A DNA stretch of 64,000 nucleotides from Cellulomonas pakistanensis (lineage in GTDB: Bacteria > Actinomycetota > Actinomycetes > Actinomycetales > Cellulomonadaceae). The DNA is taken from contig NZ_BONO01000020.1 in assembly GCF_016862755.1 (NCBI RefSeq), positions 1 to 64,000 of the forward strand. The letters run 5' to 3'. The notes beneath the pieces were generated by a model that worked only from the letters and a program-made list of their open reading frames with translations, ran no database searches and had not been told where the DNA came from. Numbering within the stretch: position 1 is the first letter of the stretch; every line of letters begins with the position of its first letter. This document shows, one piece after another, positions 32,553-41,658 of this stretch. The position numbers were made by a program, and so were the translations under genes.

Positions 32553-33521
32553 GTGAGCCTGGCCGTGGTGTTCCTGCCCGACACCGCCCTGCTCGTCCCC
32601 GGCGCCGCCGGCCGGGCCGACCCCGCCGCCGGGCTGCGGGACGCGGCGGTGGCGGCGCTCGCGGACCTCGCCGGCGCCGACGCGCGCGGCGGGCGGGTGC
32701 TCGTCGTCGCGCCCGCGCGCGGGGACCGGTTCCTGCCGCACCCCGTCGCCCCCGGGCTCGGCGCCGCCGGTCTCCTCCTGCCCGACGTCGCGCCGGCCGT
32801 GGGCTCCGCGCCGGCCGCCGGAGCCGGGTCCGCGCCGGCCGCCGTACCCGGTGCCGAGCCCGGTGCCGCGATCGCCGACGTCCCGGCGTCGGCCGCGCTC
32901 GTGCTGCTCCGCGCGGCCCGGGTCACCGCGCCGGTCGACGTCCTCGAGATCGCGCGCCCCGCCGCCGCTCCCGCCACCGACGCGCCCCCGAGCGGTCCTG
33001 ACCTCGACCCCGCCGCCGGGGCCCACGCCGTGCCGGTCGCCGACGCGCCCCCGACCGGTCCGACCGACCCCGGTCCCGCCGCCGTCGCTCACGCCGCGCC
33101 CGGCGACCTGCGCGCGCTCGTCGTCGTCGGGTCGCTGAGCGCGCGGCACGGCCCGGACGCGCCGCTGGCCGACGACCCCAGAGCCCCGGACGCCGACGCC
33201 GCCCTGCTGGCCGCGCTCGCCGAGGGACCCGCGGCGCTGGCCCGCGCGCTCGACGACCTCGGCCCCGCCGCGGCCCGCGACCTCGCCGTCTCCGGCTGGG
33301 CCCCGTGGCGCGCGGCGCTCGCCCTGCTGCCCGCCGGCACGCCCGACGTGACCGCCACGACCGACGTGACCGCCACGCCCGGCGCGGCCGCCACGCCCCG
33401 GACTCCGCACGCCGAGGTCGTCGCCGGCGCCCAGCACGCCGTCGTCGCCTGGCGCGTCACCGGCCCGGACGACACCGACGTGCACCCGCACGCCCCGCAC
33501 CACCCCGAGGAGCCCCGTTGA
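32553..33521 (+). CDS. Class III extradiol-dioxygenase-like protein upstream of miaA
   Basis: A 322-residue protein beginning MSLAVVFLPDTALLVPGAAG. Actinobacteria commonly have a protein with a class III extradiol dioxygenase subunit B-like domain at this place before miaA-dapF, and the overall pattern (early PDTALLVPG, central LRALVVVGSLSARHG, late TPHAEVVAGAQHAVVAWRV) fits. The usual metal-binding histidines could not be assigned, and Ala/Pro-rich stretches (about residues 85-105 and 130-185) interrupt the fold, so enzymatic activity is doubtful. Its stop overlaps the TTG start of miaA. Confidence 0.6.
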   Translation: MSLAVVFLPDTALLVPGAAGRADPAAGLRDAAVAALADLAGADARGGRVLVVAPARGDRFLPHPVAPGLGAAGLLLPDVAPAVGSAPAAGAGSAPAAVPGAEPGAAIADVPASAALVLLRAARVTAPVDVLEIARPAAAPATDAPPSGPDLDPAAGAHAVPVADAPPTGPTDPGPAAVAHAAPGDLRALVVVGSLSARHGPDAPLADDPRAPDADAALLAALAEGPAALARALDDLGPAAARDLAVSGWAPWRAALALLPAGTPDVTATTDVTATPGAAATPRTPHAEVVAGAQHAVVAWRVTGPDDTDVHPHAPHHPEEPR

Positions 33522-34474
33522 CCGTCGTCGTCGCCGTGGTCGGTCCGACCGCGACCGGCAAGTCCGACCTGGGGCTGGCGCTCGCCGAGCGCCTGGGCGG
33601 CGAGGTCGTGAACGCCGACGCCCTCCAGCTGTACCGGGGCCTGGACATCGGCACCGCCAAGCTCCCGGTGGCGGAGCGCCGCGGGGTGCCGCACCACCTG
33701 CTCGACGTGCTCGACCCCGACGAGGACGCCACGGTGGCCGCGTACCAGCGGGACGCCCGCGCGGCGCTCGCCGACATCGCCGCGCGCGGGCGCCGCGCCG
33801 TCGCGGTGGGTGGCTCCGGGCTGTACGTGCGGTCCCTGCTCGATCACATGGAGTTCCCGGGCACCGACCCCGACGTGCGGGCGGCCCTGGAGGCGCGCGT
33901 CGAGGCCGAGGGCGCCCGCGCGCTGCACGCGGAGCTCGAGGCGGCGGACCCCGTCGCCGCCGGGAACATCGGCCCTCGCAACGCGCGCCGCATCGTCCGG
34001 GCGCTGGAGGTCATCGCGCTGACCGGCCGGCCGTACTCGGCCAACCTGCCGAGCCACGACTACGAGGTCCCGGCCGTGCAGATCGGCCTGGACTGCGACC
34101 GCGCCGTCCTGGACGAGCGCGTGCAGGCCCGGGTCGACCGGATGTGGGCGGCCGGGCTCGTCGACGAGGTCCGCGGGCTCCTCGGGCGCGGCATCGGCCG
34201 GACGGCGTCGCGAGCGGTCGGCTACGCCGAGGTGCTGGCGGCGCTGCGCGGCGAGATCACCGAGGAGGAGGCACGCGACCAGGTCGTCGCCGGCACCCGA
34301 CGGCTGGCCCGCAAGCAGATGGGCTGGTTCGGCCGGGACCCGCGGGTGCACTGGCTCGACGCGCGCGACCCGGAGCTCGTCGACCGGGCGCTCGCGCTCG
34401 TCGCCGCCGCGGACGCCGGGACGCTCGGGCTCGCCACGGACGACCCGGCCCCGCGCCGTAGTCTGGGCTCATGA
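33518..34474 (+). CDS. miaA: tRNA dimethylallyltransferase MiaA
   Basis: A 318-residue enzyme that transfers dimethylallyl to A37 of tRNAs reading UNN codons, producing the substrate of MiaB. P-loop VVGPTATGKSDLGLALA, NADALQLYRGLDIGTAKLP, GGSGLYVRSLLD and RRLARKQMGWFGRDPR are all family signatures. The start is the rare codon TTG at 33518, supported by a GAGGAG ribosome site with five-base spacing and by overlap with the upstream stop (TTGA). The stop overlaps the dapF ATG (ATGA). Confidence 0.95.
   Translation: MTVVVAVVGPTATGKSDLGLALAERLGGEVVNADALQLYRGLDIGTAKLPVAERRGVPHHLLDVLDPDEDATVAAYQRDARAALADIAARGRRAVAVGGSGLYVRSLLDHMEFPGTDPDVRAALEARVEAEGARALHAELEAADPVAAGNIGPRNARRIVRALEVIALTGRPYSANLPSHDYEVPAVQIGLDCDRAVLDERVQARVDRMWAAGLVDEVRGLLGRGIGRTASRAVGYAEVLAALRGEITEEEARDQVVAGTRRLARKQMGWFGRDPRVHWLDARDPELVDRALALVAAADAGTLGLATDDPAPRRSLGS
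34459..34464 (+). promoter_or_regulatory. Candidate internal -10 for leaderless dapF
   Basis: TAGTCT within the 3' end of miaA ends exactly six nucleotides before the dapF ATG. dapF could therefore have its own leaderless mRNA in addition to read-through from miaA. Confidence 0.45.
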
Positions 34475-35442
34475 CCGCCCCCGCCGCGTCCCCGGCCGCC
34501 CGCGCCCTGCCCGGCTCCGTCGAGCCGCTGCGCGTGACGAAGGGCCATGGCACGCAGAACGACTTCGTGCTGCTCGACGGCCGGACCGGCGTCGCGCTGG
34601 ACGCGGACCTGGTGCGCGCGCTCGCCGACCGCCGGGCGGGCATCGGCGGCGACGGCGTCATCCGGCTGGTCGCCAGCGCCGACCTCCCCGAGGGCGCCGC
34701 CGTCCTCGCCGAGGACCCCGCCGCCACGTGGTTCATGGACTACCGCAACGCGGACGGATCGATCGCCGAGATGTGCGGCAACGGCGTGCGGGTCGTCGCG
34801 GAGTACGCCCGCGCGCTCGGCCTGTGGGACCCGGCGGCGGGCGAGCTCGTGCTCGGCACCCGCGCCGGCGTGCGCCGCGTCCGCGAGGCCGCCGGTCCCG
34901 CGGGCGAGACCTGGTACGCCGTCGACATGGGGGAGTGGCGCCTGCCCGGGGGGCCGGAGGCGGCGGCCGCAGGCGCGGACGCGCAGGTCGACGTGACTGG
35001 CCTGACCGTGGCGCGCCCGGCGCTGAGCGTCGACCTCGGCAACCCGCACACCGTGCTGGCGCTCGCGGACGACGCCGAGCTCGCCGCCGCCGACCTGACC
35101 CGCGCGCCGGTCGTCGACCCGGTGCCGCCGCACGGCACGAACGTCGAGCTCGTCGTCCCGCTCGGCGAGCAGCGGCTGCAGGACGGCACCGTCGTGGGCC
35201 GCGTGCGGATGCGCGTGCACGAGCGCGGCGTCGGCGAGACCCGCTCCTGCGGCACGGGCGCGTGCGCCGCGGCGCTGGCGGTGCGGGCGTGGGCCGGCCC
35301 CCAGGCGCCGGACGTGTGGCTGGTCGACGTGCCCGGCGGGACGGTCCGGGTCGCGACGCTGCCCGACGGGCACGTGGAGCTCGCCGGCCCGGCGGTGCTG
35401 GTCGCGGACCTGGACGTCGACCCGGCGGCGCTGCGCGGCTGA
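34471..35442 (+). CDS. dapF: Diaminopimelate epimerase
   Basis: A 323-residue enzyme converting LL- to meso-diaminopimelate for lysine and peptidoglycan. The two catalytic cysteines are C102 in MCGNGVRVV and C260 in SCGTGACAAAL. The N-terminal FVLLDGRTG-type strand follows KGHGTQND, and GNPHTVL and GTNVELVVP are family features. It is somewhat longer than the usual 275-290 residues owing to a Ala/Pro-rich N-terminal 20 residues and an Ala-rich insert near residue 165. Its start overlaps miaA. Confidence 0.96.
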   Translation: MTAPAASPAARALPGSVEPLRVTKGHGTQNDFVLLDGRTGVALDADLVRALADRRAGIGGDGVIRLVASADLPEGAAVLAEDPAATWFMDYRNADGSIAEMCGNGVRVVAEYARALGLWDPAAGELVLGTRAGVRRVREAAGPAGETWYAVDMGEWRLPGGPEAAAAGADAQVDVTGLTVARPALSVDLGNPHTVLALADDAELAAADLTRAPVVDPVPPHGTNVELVVPLGEQRLQDGTVVGRVRMRVHERGVGETRSCGTGACAAALAVRAWAGPQAPDVWLVDVPGGTVRVATLPDGHVELAGPAVLVADLDVDPAALRG

Positions 35443-35558
35443 CGCGCGCGCCGGGGCGCCCGGCCACCCCGCCGGTCCCGCGTGGCCCGCGGTCCCACCC
35501 CGGCCCCGCGAGGCCCCGCCTCCGGAACACCCCGTTGCGCTCCCGCGTTGCACAGGCC

Positions 35559-35891
35559 GTGACCGACCCGACGACCGCACCCGCCGTGACGGCCGAGGAC
35601 CTGCGCCGCCCCCTGGGCCGCGACGCGACGTTCCTCCAGCTGTCGTCCGGCTTCTGCGCGCCGTGCCGGGCGACCCGCCGGGTCCTCGAGCGCGTGGCCG
35701 CGACCCGCGACGGCGTCGCGCACGTCGAGGTCGACGTCGCCCACCGGGCCGACCTGGCCGAGCGGTTCGGCGTCACCGAGACGCCGACGGTCGTGCTGCT
35801 CGACGCCGACGGCGCCCCGGCGCTGCGGGTCACCGGCGTGCCGTCGCTCGCGCAGGCCCGCGCCGCGGTGGCGGCCCTCGCCGGCGCCTGA
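35559..35891 (+). CDS. Thioredoxin-like protein with CAPC active site
   Basis: A 110-residue thioredoxin-fold protein. The redox motif is FCAPC (SSGFCAPCRATRRVLERV), followed by the conserved cis-Pro segment VTETPTVVLLDADG. No signal peptide is present, so it is cytoplasmic. Canonical thioredoxin is W-C-G-P-C; Phe and Ala replace Trp and Gly, which should alter redox potential and partners. The GTG at 35559 is chosen although no clear ribosome site is visible. It converges on the methyltransferase gene. Confidence 0.82.
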   Translation: MTDPTTAPAVTAEDLRRPLGRDATFLQLSSGFCAPCRATRRVLERVAATRDGVAHVEVDVAHRADLAERFGVTETPTVVLLDADGAPALRVTGVPSLAQARAAVAALAGA

Positions 35892-35916
35892 GCGCGGCGC
35901 CGAGCCCGGGCGGGCC

Positions 35917-36531
35917 TCAGCTCGCCGCGACCACCCGCAGCACCCGGAACCCCCGCGCCGTCGCCACCCGGTCGACCGCCGCGAGCCCGTCGAGCTCGGT
36001 CGCCAGCCAGCGCAGCAGCGAGTCCGACCCGAGGTTCTTCGCGACCACGAGGTACGCCTCGCCGCCGGGCACCAGCCGGCGCAGCCACTGCCGGAGCATC
36101 GCGTGCAGCGTCTCCTTGCCGACCCGGATGGGCGGGTTCGACCAGATGGCGGCGAACCGCACGTCGTCCGGCACGTCCTCGGGCCGCGCCGCCGTCAGTC
36201 CCTCGACCCCCAGCCGCGCCGCGTTGCGCCGCGTCAGGTCGAGCGCCCGCTCGTTCACGTCGACGGCCCAGACGCGCGCGTCCGGCGCCAGGATCCCGAG
36301 GCTCAGCGCGACCGGCCCCCAGCCACAGCCCAGGTCCAGCAGGTCGCCGTCCCGCGGCGGGTCGGGCACGTGCCGGAGCAGCACCTCGGTGCCGGCGTCC
36401 AGGTGGTCGGGGGAGAACACGCCGCCGGCGGTCTCGACCTCGACGTCCCGGCCGGCGAGGTGCACGGTGCGGGCCCGGCGCTCGTCGGGGGAGGCGGGCT
36501 CGGCGGTGAAGTAGTGCTCGGTGCCGGTCAC
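35917..36531 (-). CDS. Class I SAM-dependent methyltransferase (RsmC/MTS type)
   Basis: A 204-residue methyltransferase small-domain protein. It begins MTGTEHYFTAEPASP and shows the early GGVFSPDHLD, motif I DLLDLGCGWGPVALSL, acidic loop VWAVDVNERAL and the catalytic SNPPIRVGKETLH. The NPP motif is typical of amino-group methylation of bases; RsmC homologues make m2G1207 of 16S rRNA. It is half the length of E. coli RsmC, as in most actinobacteria, and the RNA target is inferred. Confidence 0.85.
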   Translation of the reverse strand: MTGTEHYFTAEPASPDERRARTVHLAGRDVEVETAGGVFSPDHLDAGTEVLLRHVPDPPRDGDLLDLGCGWGPVALSLGILAPDARVWAVDVNERALDLTRRNAARLGVEGLTAARPEDVPDDVRFAAIWSNPPIRVGKETLHAMLRQWLRRLVPGGEAYLVVAKNLGSDSLLRWLATELDGLAAVDRVATARGFRVLRVVAAS

Positions 36532-36688
36532 GCCGCGACCCTACCGGCGCCCCGTGGACCGCGGCGGCGCGCCGCTGCGCGACGCGTCGTCCGCCGGTGG
36601 CGAATTGCCTCGCACGAGCCGCCACGGAGCGCGACACTGGAACCCGGGCGCCGACGACGGCGACCACCGGCGACAGCGAAGGAACCGC

Positions 36689-38242
36689 GTGAACGACCCC
36701 CAGAACCCCACGACTCGCGAGCAGGACGCCCCGGAGACCGAGGTGGACGCGCAGCAGGCCGCGCGCGACGCCCAGCGGGTCGCCGACGACGTCGTGGCAC
36801 GCGTGCTCGCGCGGGCGGGCACGGCGGTCCACGACGGCGCGACCGTCCACACCACCTACGACGGCGAGCAGCTCGACCTGGAGGAGCGCACGTCGCTGCG
36901 CCGGGTCGCCGGGCTGTCCACCGAGCTCCAGGACGTCACCGAGGTCGAGTACCGGCAGCTGCGCCTCGAGCGCGTCGTGCTGGTCGGCATCTGGGGCGCC
37001 GCGGGCGTGACCCAGGAGCAGGCCGAGATCTCGCTGCGCGAGCTGGCCGCCCTGGCCGAGACCGCGGGCTCCACGGTGCTCGACGGCCTGCTGCAGCGCC
37101 GGCAGACCCCCGACCCGGGCACGTACCTCGGCTCCGGCAAGGCGGCGGAGCTCGCGGGCGTCGTGCTCGCGGCCGGCGCGGACACCGTGGTCGTGGACGG
37201 CGAGCTCGCCCCGTCCCAGCGCCGCGCGCTGGAGGACGTGGTGAAGGTCAAGGTCGTCGACCGCACCGCGCTGATCCTCGACATCTTCGCCCAGCACGCC
37301 AAGTCCCGGGAGGGCAAGGCGCAGGTCGAGCTCGCGCAGCTCGAGTACCTGCTCCCGCGCCTGCGCGGCTGGGGCGAGTCGATGTCCCGGCAGGCGGGTG
37401 GCCAGGTCGGCGGCGCCGGCGCGGGCATGGGCTCGCGCGGCCCCGGTGAGACGAAGATCGAGCTGGACCGCCGCCGCATCCGCAACCGGATGGCCAAGCT
37501 GCGCCGCGAGATCGCCGCGATGGAGCCCGCGCGCCAGACCAAGCGGGCGTCCCGGAAGAAGAACGCGATCCCGTCGGTGGCGATCGCCGGGTACACCAAC
37601 GCGGGCAAGTCCTCGCTGCTCAACCGGCTCACCGACGCCGGGGTCCTGGTGGAGAACGCCCTGTTCGCCACCCTGGACCCGACGGTCCGGCGCGCCCAGG
37701 CCGCGGACGGCCGCGTGTACACGCTCGCGGACACGGTCGGCTTCGTGCGGAACCTGCCGCACCAGCTGGTCGAGGCGTTCCGGTCGACGCTCGAGGAGGT
37801 CGCGGACGCCGACCTGGTGCTGCACGTCGTCGACGCGTCGCACCCGGACCCCGAGGGCCAGATCGCCGCGGTGCGGCACGTGTTCGCCGACATCCCGGGC
37901 GCCATGGACGTGCCCGAGATCATCGTGCTGAACAAGGCCGACCTGGCGGAGCCGGAGGCGCTGGCGCGGCTGCGGTCGCGCGAGCACGGCGCCGTCGTGG
38001 TGTCCGCGCACACCGGCGAGGGGATCGACGGCCTCCAGGAGGTCATCGCCGACCAGCTGCCGCGCCCCGGCGTGGTCGTCGACCTGGTCATCCCGTACGA
38101 CCGCGGCGACCTGGTCCACCGGGTGCACGAGACCGGCGAGATCGACGCCGAGGAGCACACGCCGCAGGGCACCGCGCTCCGCGGCCGGGTCGACCAGGCG
38201 CTGGCGACCGAGCTCGCCGCCGCGGCGGTCGAGCGCGGCTGA
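36689..38242 (+). CDS. hflX: GTPase HflX
   Basis: A 517-residue ribosome-associated GTPase that splits stalled or stress-arrested 70S ribosomes. The N-terminal HflX domain contains GTYLGSGKAAELAG and FAQHAKSREGKAQVELAQLE, then a Gly-rich turn and GSRGPGETKIELDRR. The G domain has G1 GYTNAGKSS (about residue 301), G3 DTVGFVRNLPHQLVEAF and G4 NKADL. The N-terminal 50 residues are acidic and extra to E. coli HflX. A GTG start follows gaaggaac; an upstream in-frame ATG would add 56 unlikely residues. Confidence 0.95.
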   Translation: MNDPQNPTTREQDAPETEVDAQQAARDAQRVADDVVARVLARAGTAVHDGATVHTTYDGEQLDLEERTSLRRVAGLSTELQDVTEVEYRQLRLERVVLVGIWGAAGVTQEQAEISLRELAALAETAGSTVLDGLLQRRQTPDPGTYLGSGKAAELAGVVLAAGADTVVVDGELAPSQRRALEDVVKVKVVDRTALILDIFAQHAKSREGKAQVELAQLEYLLPRLRGWGESMSRQAGGQVGGAGAGMGSRGPGETKIELDRRRIRNRMAKLRREIAAMEPARQTKRASRKKNAIPSVAIAGYTNAGKSSLLNRLTDAGVLVENALFATLDPTVRRAQAADGRVYTLADTVGFVRNLPHQLVEAFRSTLEEVADADLVLHVVDASHPDPEGQIAAVRHVFADIPGAMDVPEIIVLNKADLAEPEALARLRSREHGAVVVSAHTGEGIDGLQEVIADQLPRPGVVVDLVIPYDRGDLVHRVHETGEIDAEEHTPQGTALRGRVDQALATELAAAAVERG

Positions 38243-38250
38243 CGTCCGCG

Positions 38251-38289
38251 GCGCGGGGACCCTCCGGGCGTTCGGAGGTGTCCCCGCGC
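38251..38289 (+). terminator. hflX terminator hairpin
   Basis: gcgcggggaccctccg (38251-38266) pairs with 38273-38289 through 16 bp with a single bulged T. It starts 8 nt after the hflX stop. Its 3' arm runs to within six bases of the dinG -10. Confidence 0.8.
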
Positions 38290-38294
38290 CCGAC

Positions 38295-38300
38295 TACCCT
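38295..38300 (+). promoter_or_regulatory. Candidate -10 for leaderless dinG
   Basis: TACCCT ends exactly six nucleotides before the dinG GTG. TTCGGA at 38271-38276, within the hflX terminator and 18 nt upstream, could be a -35, so terminator and promoter would overlap. Confidence 0.45.
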
Positions 38301-38306
38301 GTCCGG

Positions 38307-40445
38307 GTGCCTGATCCCGTAGCCGTCGACCACCTGCTCGACGTGGCGGTCGCGGCGCTCGGCGGCTCGCCCCGCGACGGGCAGCGCACGATGGCGAACG
38401 CGGTCGCGGACGCCGTCGAGAAGGGCGAGCACCTGCTCGTCCAGGCCGGCACGGGCACCGGCAAGTCGCTCGGCTACCTGGTGCCCTCCGTGCGGCACGC
38501 GGTGCTCGCCGACGAGCGCGTCGTCGTGTCCACCGCGACGCTCGCCCTGCAGCGCCAGGTGATGACCCGTGACCTCCCGCTGGTCGCCGACGCGCTCGCC
38601 CCGGAGCTGCCGCGCGCCCCGCGGATCGCGCTGCTCAAGGGCTGGCACAACTACGTCTGCGTGCACAAGACGGCCGGCGGCTACCCGCCGGACGACCAGG
38701 GCATGCTGTTCGACCTCGGGGACCGGGGTGCGGCGGAGCACCCGTCGACCACCGAGGCCGCCGACGGCGAGGACGCCGGCAGGGAGTCGCTGGGCGCGCA
38801 GGTGGTCCGGCTGCGCGAGTGGGCGGACGAGACCGAGACCGGCGACCGCGACGACCTGGTGCCCGGCGTCACCGACCGCGCCTGGCGGCAAGTGTCCGTC
38901 ACGTCGCTGGAGTGCCTGGGCCAGCGCTGCCCGATGCTCGACGAGTGCTTCCCGGAGCGCGCCCGCGCCGCCGCGCGCGCGGCCGACGTCGTCGTCACGA
39001 ACCACGCGATGCTCGGCGTCGCGGCGTCCGGGTCGCCGAACGTGCTGCCCGAGCACGAGGTGCTGGTGGTCGACGAGGCGCACGAGCTCGCCGACCGGGT
39101 CACGGCGCAGTCCACCGCCGAGCTGTCGGTCGGCAGCGTCGAGCACGCCGGGCGGATGGCGCGCCGGCACGGCGGCATCGCGACGACGGAGCTCGACTCC
39201 GCGGCGACCGCTCTCGGCGCCGCGCTCATCCACCTGCCCGAGGGCCGGTTCACGCAGGGGCTGCCCGAGGGCACCCGGCAGGCCGTGGCGATGGTCCGCG
39301 ACGCGGCCCGCAGCCTGCTGAGCGCGCTCCGCCCGGAGAAGCCGGCCGCGGGCGAGGCGGCGTCGCCGGACAGCGGGCTCAAGATCGCGACCTCGGCGGT
39401 GCTCGCGCTGTTCGAGGTCGCCGAGCGCATGGCGGCCGAGGCGGACGACCAGCGGTACACCGTGCTGTGGTGCTCCCGCGCGGAGCGGGACGGGGCGACC
39501 CGGCTGTACGCGGCGCCGCTCGCCGTCAACGGGCTCATCCGCACCCACCTGCTGGCGGGCAAGGCGTCCGTGCTGACCTCGGCGACGCTGAGCCTCGGCG
39601 GCGAGTTCCGGTCGATGGCCCGCAGCATCGGCCTGGAGGGCGCGGGGGAGGCCGCGGCCGCCACGGCGACGGCCGCGACGGTGGCCGTGTCCGCGCCGGG
39701 CGGCAGCGAGGGCACGACCCTCGACGTGCCCGCCAGGCCGACGACCGCGGCCCCCGCCTCGCTGCCGTGGCACGGCCTCGACGTCGGCAGCCCGTTCGAC
39801 TACCCGAGGCAGGGGATCCTCTACATCGCGCGCCGCCTGCCGCCGCCCGGGCGCGAGCCCGCCACGGACGCGCAGCTCGACGAGATCGAGGCGCTCATCA
39901 CCGCCGCGGGCGGCCGGACGCTCGGGCTGTTCTCGTCGCGCCGCGCGGCCGTCGCGGTCGGCGAGGCGATGCGCGAGCGGCTCGACGTCCCGGTGCTGGT
40001 GCAGGGCGAGGACCAGCTGCCGACCCTCGTGCGGCAGTTCGCCGAGGACGAGGCCACCTGCCTGTTCGGCACCCTGTCCCTGTGGCAGGGCGTCGACGTG
40101 CCCGGCCGGTCCAACCAGCTGGTGATCATCGACCGCATCCCGTTCCCGCGGCCCGACGACCCGGTGAAGTCCGCCCGGTCCGAGGCGGTCGCGGCGTCCG
40201 GCGGCAACGGCTTCATGTCCGTGTCGGCGACCCACGCGGCGCTGCTGCTCGCCCAGGGCGCCGGACGGCTGATCCGGTCGACGGGGGACCGCGGCGTCGT
40301 GGCGGTGCTGGACCCGCGGCTGTCGACGGCCCGGTACGGGGAGTTCCTCACCCGGTCGCTGCCGGCGTTCTGGCGCACGACGGACCGCGAGGTCGCGCTC
40401 GGCGCGCTGCGCCGGCTGGCGGTCCCGCCGCCCCCTCCGGCCTGA
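38307..40445 (+). CDS. dinG: ATP-dependent DNA helicase DinG-like
   Basis: A 712-residue superfamily 2 helicase of the XPD/DinG group. Walker A is QAGTGTGKSLGYLVP, DEAH box VVDEAHELADRV, motif VI QGAGRLIRSTGDRG. Four cysteines consistent with a 4Fe-4S cluster lie between motifs Ia and II (YVCVHKT, SLECLGQRCPMLDECF). DinG unwinds R-loops and D-loops and resolves G-quadruplexes in studied bacteria. It is SOS-induced in E. coli, but no LexA box is visible here. An Ala-rich insert (about residues 445-490) is extra. Confidence 0.92.
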   Translation: MPDPVAVDHLLDVAVAALGGSPRDGQRTMANAVADAVEKGEHLLVQAGTGTGKSLGYLVPSVRHAVLADERVVVSTATLALQRQVMTRDLPLVADALAPELPRAPRIALLKGWHNYVCVHKTAGGYPPDDQGMLFDLGDRGAAEHPSTTEAADGEDAGRESLGAQVVRLREWADETETGDRDDLVPGVTDRAWRQVSVTSLECLGQRCPMLDECFPERARAAARAADVVVTNHAMLGVAASGSPNVLPEHEVLVVDEAHELADRVTAQSTAELSVGSVEHAGRMARRHGGIATTELDSAATALGAALIHLPEGRFTQGLPEGTRQAVAMVRDAARSLLSALRPEKPAAGEAASPDSGLKIATSAVLALFEVAERMAAEADDQRYTVLWCSRAERDGATRLYAAPLAVNGLIRTHLLAGKASVLTSATLSLGGEFRSMARSIGLEGAGEAAAATATAATVAVSAPGGSEGTTLDVPARPTTAAPASLPWHGLDVGSPFDYPRQGILYIARRLPPPGREPATDAQLDEIEALITAAGGRTLGLFSSRRAAVAVGEAMRERLDVPVLVQGEDQLPTLVRQFAEDEATCLFGTLSLWQGVDVPGRSNQLVIIDRIPFPRPDDPVKSARSEAVAASGGNGFMSVSATHAALLLAQGAGRLIRSTGDRGVVAVLDPRLSTARYGEFLTRSLPAFWRTTDREVALGALRRLAVPPPPPA

Positions 40446-40506
40446 CCTGCCGCGCGCGGCACCGGTCCCGGACGCTCCCGAGGGGCGGCCCCGCCGCCCC
40501 GCCCGC

Positions 40507-40512
40507 TAGCCT
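40507..40512 (+). promoter_or_regulatory. Candidate -10 element of ldh
   Basis: TAGCCT at 40507-40512 would give a leader of about 50 nt ending in the ribosome site gggagga before the ldh GTG. Confidence 0.35.
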
Positions 40513-40568
40513 CGTGACCAGCGCGCCGACCGACGCGCGGGCACCAGCAGCAGTACGGGAGGACCGCC

Positions 40569-41582
40569 GTGAGCGAGCAGACCAACGACGTCGAGGCCGA
40601 CGAGCTGGGCCTGGTGGGCACCGCGCTCCCGCCCCGCCGCACCACGAAGCTGGCGGTCGTCGGCGCGGGCGCGGTCGGGTCGACGATGGCGTACGCGGCG
40701 CTCATGCGCGGTGCCGCGCGCAGCGTGGTCCTCTACGACATCAACAAGGCGAAGGTCGAGGCCGAGGCGCTCGACCTCGGGCACGGCATCCAGTTCATGC
40801 CGATGGCCGAGGTCATCGGCTCGGACGACATCGCCGCGTGCGCGGACGCCGACGTGGTCATGATCACCGCGGGCGCGAAGCAGAAGCCCGGCCAGACCCG
40901 GATCGACCTGGCCGAGGCCACGATCGCGCTGGTCAAGAACATCCTGCCGTCGCTGGTCGAGGTCGCGCCGAACGCGGTCTACGTGATGGTGACGAACCCG
41001 GTCGACATCGTCACCTACGCGGCGCTGAAGGTCTCCGGGCTCCCGCCGACCCAGCTGTTCGGCTCCGGCACCGTGCTCGACTCCTCGCGCCTGCGGTACC
41101 TCATCGCGCAGTACACCGGCGTGGCCGTGCAGAACGTGCACGCCTACATCGCGGGCGAGCACGGCGACACCGAGCTGCCGCTGTGGTCGTCGGCGACCAT
41201 CGGCGGCGTGCCGATCCTGGACTGGAACGCGATCGAGGGCCACGTCCCGCTGACCCACGAGGTGCGCGAGTCGATCGCGCGCGAGGTCGTCGAGTCGGCG
41301 TACCGGATCATCGCCGGCAAGGGCGCGACGAACTACGCGGTGGCGCTGGCGGGCTCGCGGATCATCGAGGCGATCGTGAAGGACGAGCGGCGCATCCTCC
41401 CGGTCTCGTCGCTGCTCGACGGCTACCACGGCATCAGCGACGTGTGCCTGTCGGTGCCGTCGATCGTCGGTCGGTCCGGCGTCGGCGAGCGGCTCCAGGT
41501 GCCGATGTCGACGGACGAGCTCGCCGGGCTGCGGCGGTCCGGGGAGCAGCTGCGGGCGGTGGCGCGGCGGTTCGGGCTGTAG
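40569..41582 (+). CDS. ldh: L-lactate dehydrogenase
   Basis: A 337-residue NAD-dependent LDH that reduces pyruvate to L-lactate. The Rossmann motif is VVGAGAVGSTMAYAALM, and the specificity loop GAKQKPGQTR has Gln at the position that selects lactate over malate (Arg in malate dehydrogenases). MVTNPVDIVTY, DSSRLRYLIAQ and the catalytic His in AGEHGDTELPLW are present. A GTG start follows gggaggacc. About 20 extra N-terminal residues precede the usual start. The strong bidirectional hairpin at 41610-41653 separates it from lexA. Confidence 0.96.
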   Translation: MSEQTNDVEADELGLVGTALPPRRTTKLAVVGAGAVGSTMAYAALMRGAARSVVLYDINKAKVEAEALDLGHGIQFMPMAEVIGSDDIAACADADVVMITAGAKQKPGQTRIDLAEATIALVKNILPSLVEVAPNAVYVMVTNPVDIVTYAALKVSGLPPTQLFGSGTVLDSSRLRYLIAQYTGVAVQNVHAYIAGEHGDTELPLWSSATIGGVPILDWNAIEGHVPLTHEVRESIAREVVESAYRIIAGKGATNYAVALAGSRIIEAIVKDERRILPVSSLLDGYHGISDVCLSVPSIVGRSGVGERLQVPMSTDELAGLRRSGEQLRAVARRFGL

Positions 41583-41609
41583 CGGGACCGCTCCTGCGCG
41601 CCCGGCGCG

Positions 41610-41653
41610 CGACGGCCCCCGAACCCGCCGTGCGGCGGGTTCGGGGGCCGTCG
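41610..41653. terminator. Bidirectional terminator between ldh and lexA
   Basis: A perfect 20-bp stem (41610-41629 with 41634-41653) has the 4-nt loop gtgc. It lies 27 nt after the ldh stop and 5 nt beyond the lexA stop on the other strand. Confidence 0.88.
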
Positions 41654-41658
41654 CCGCG

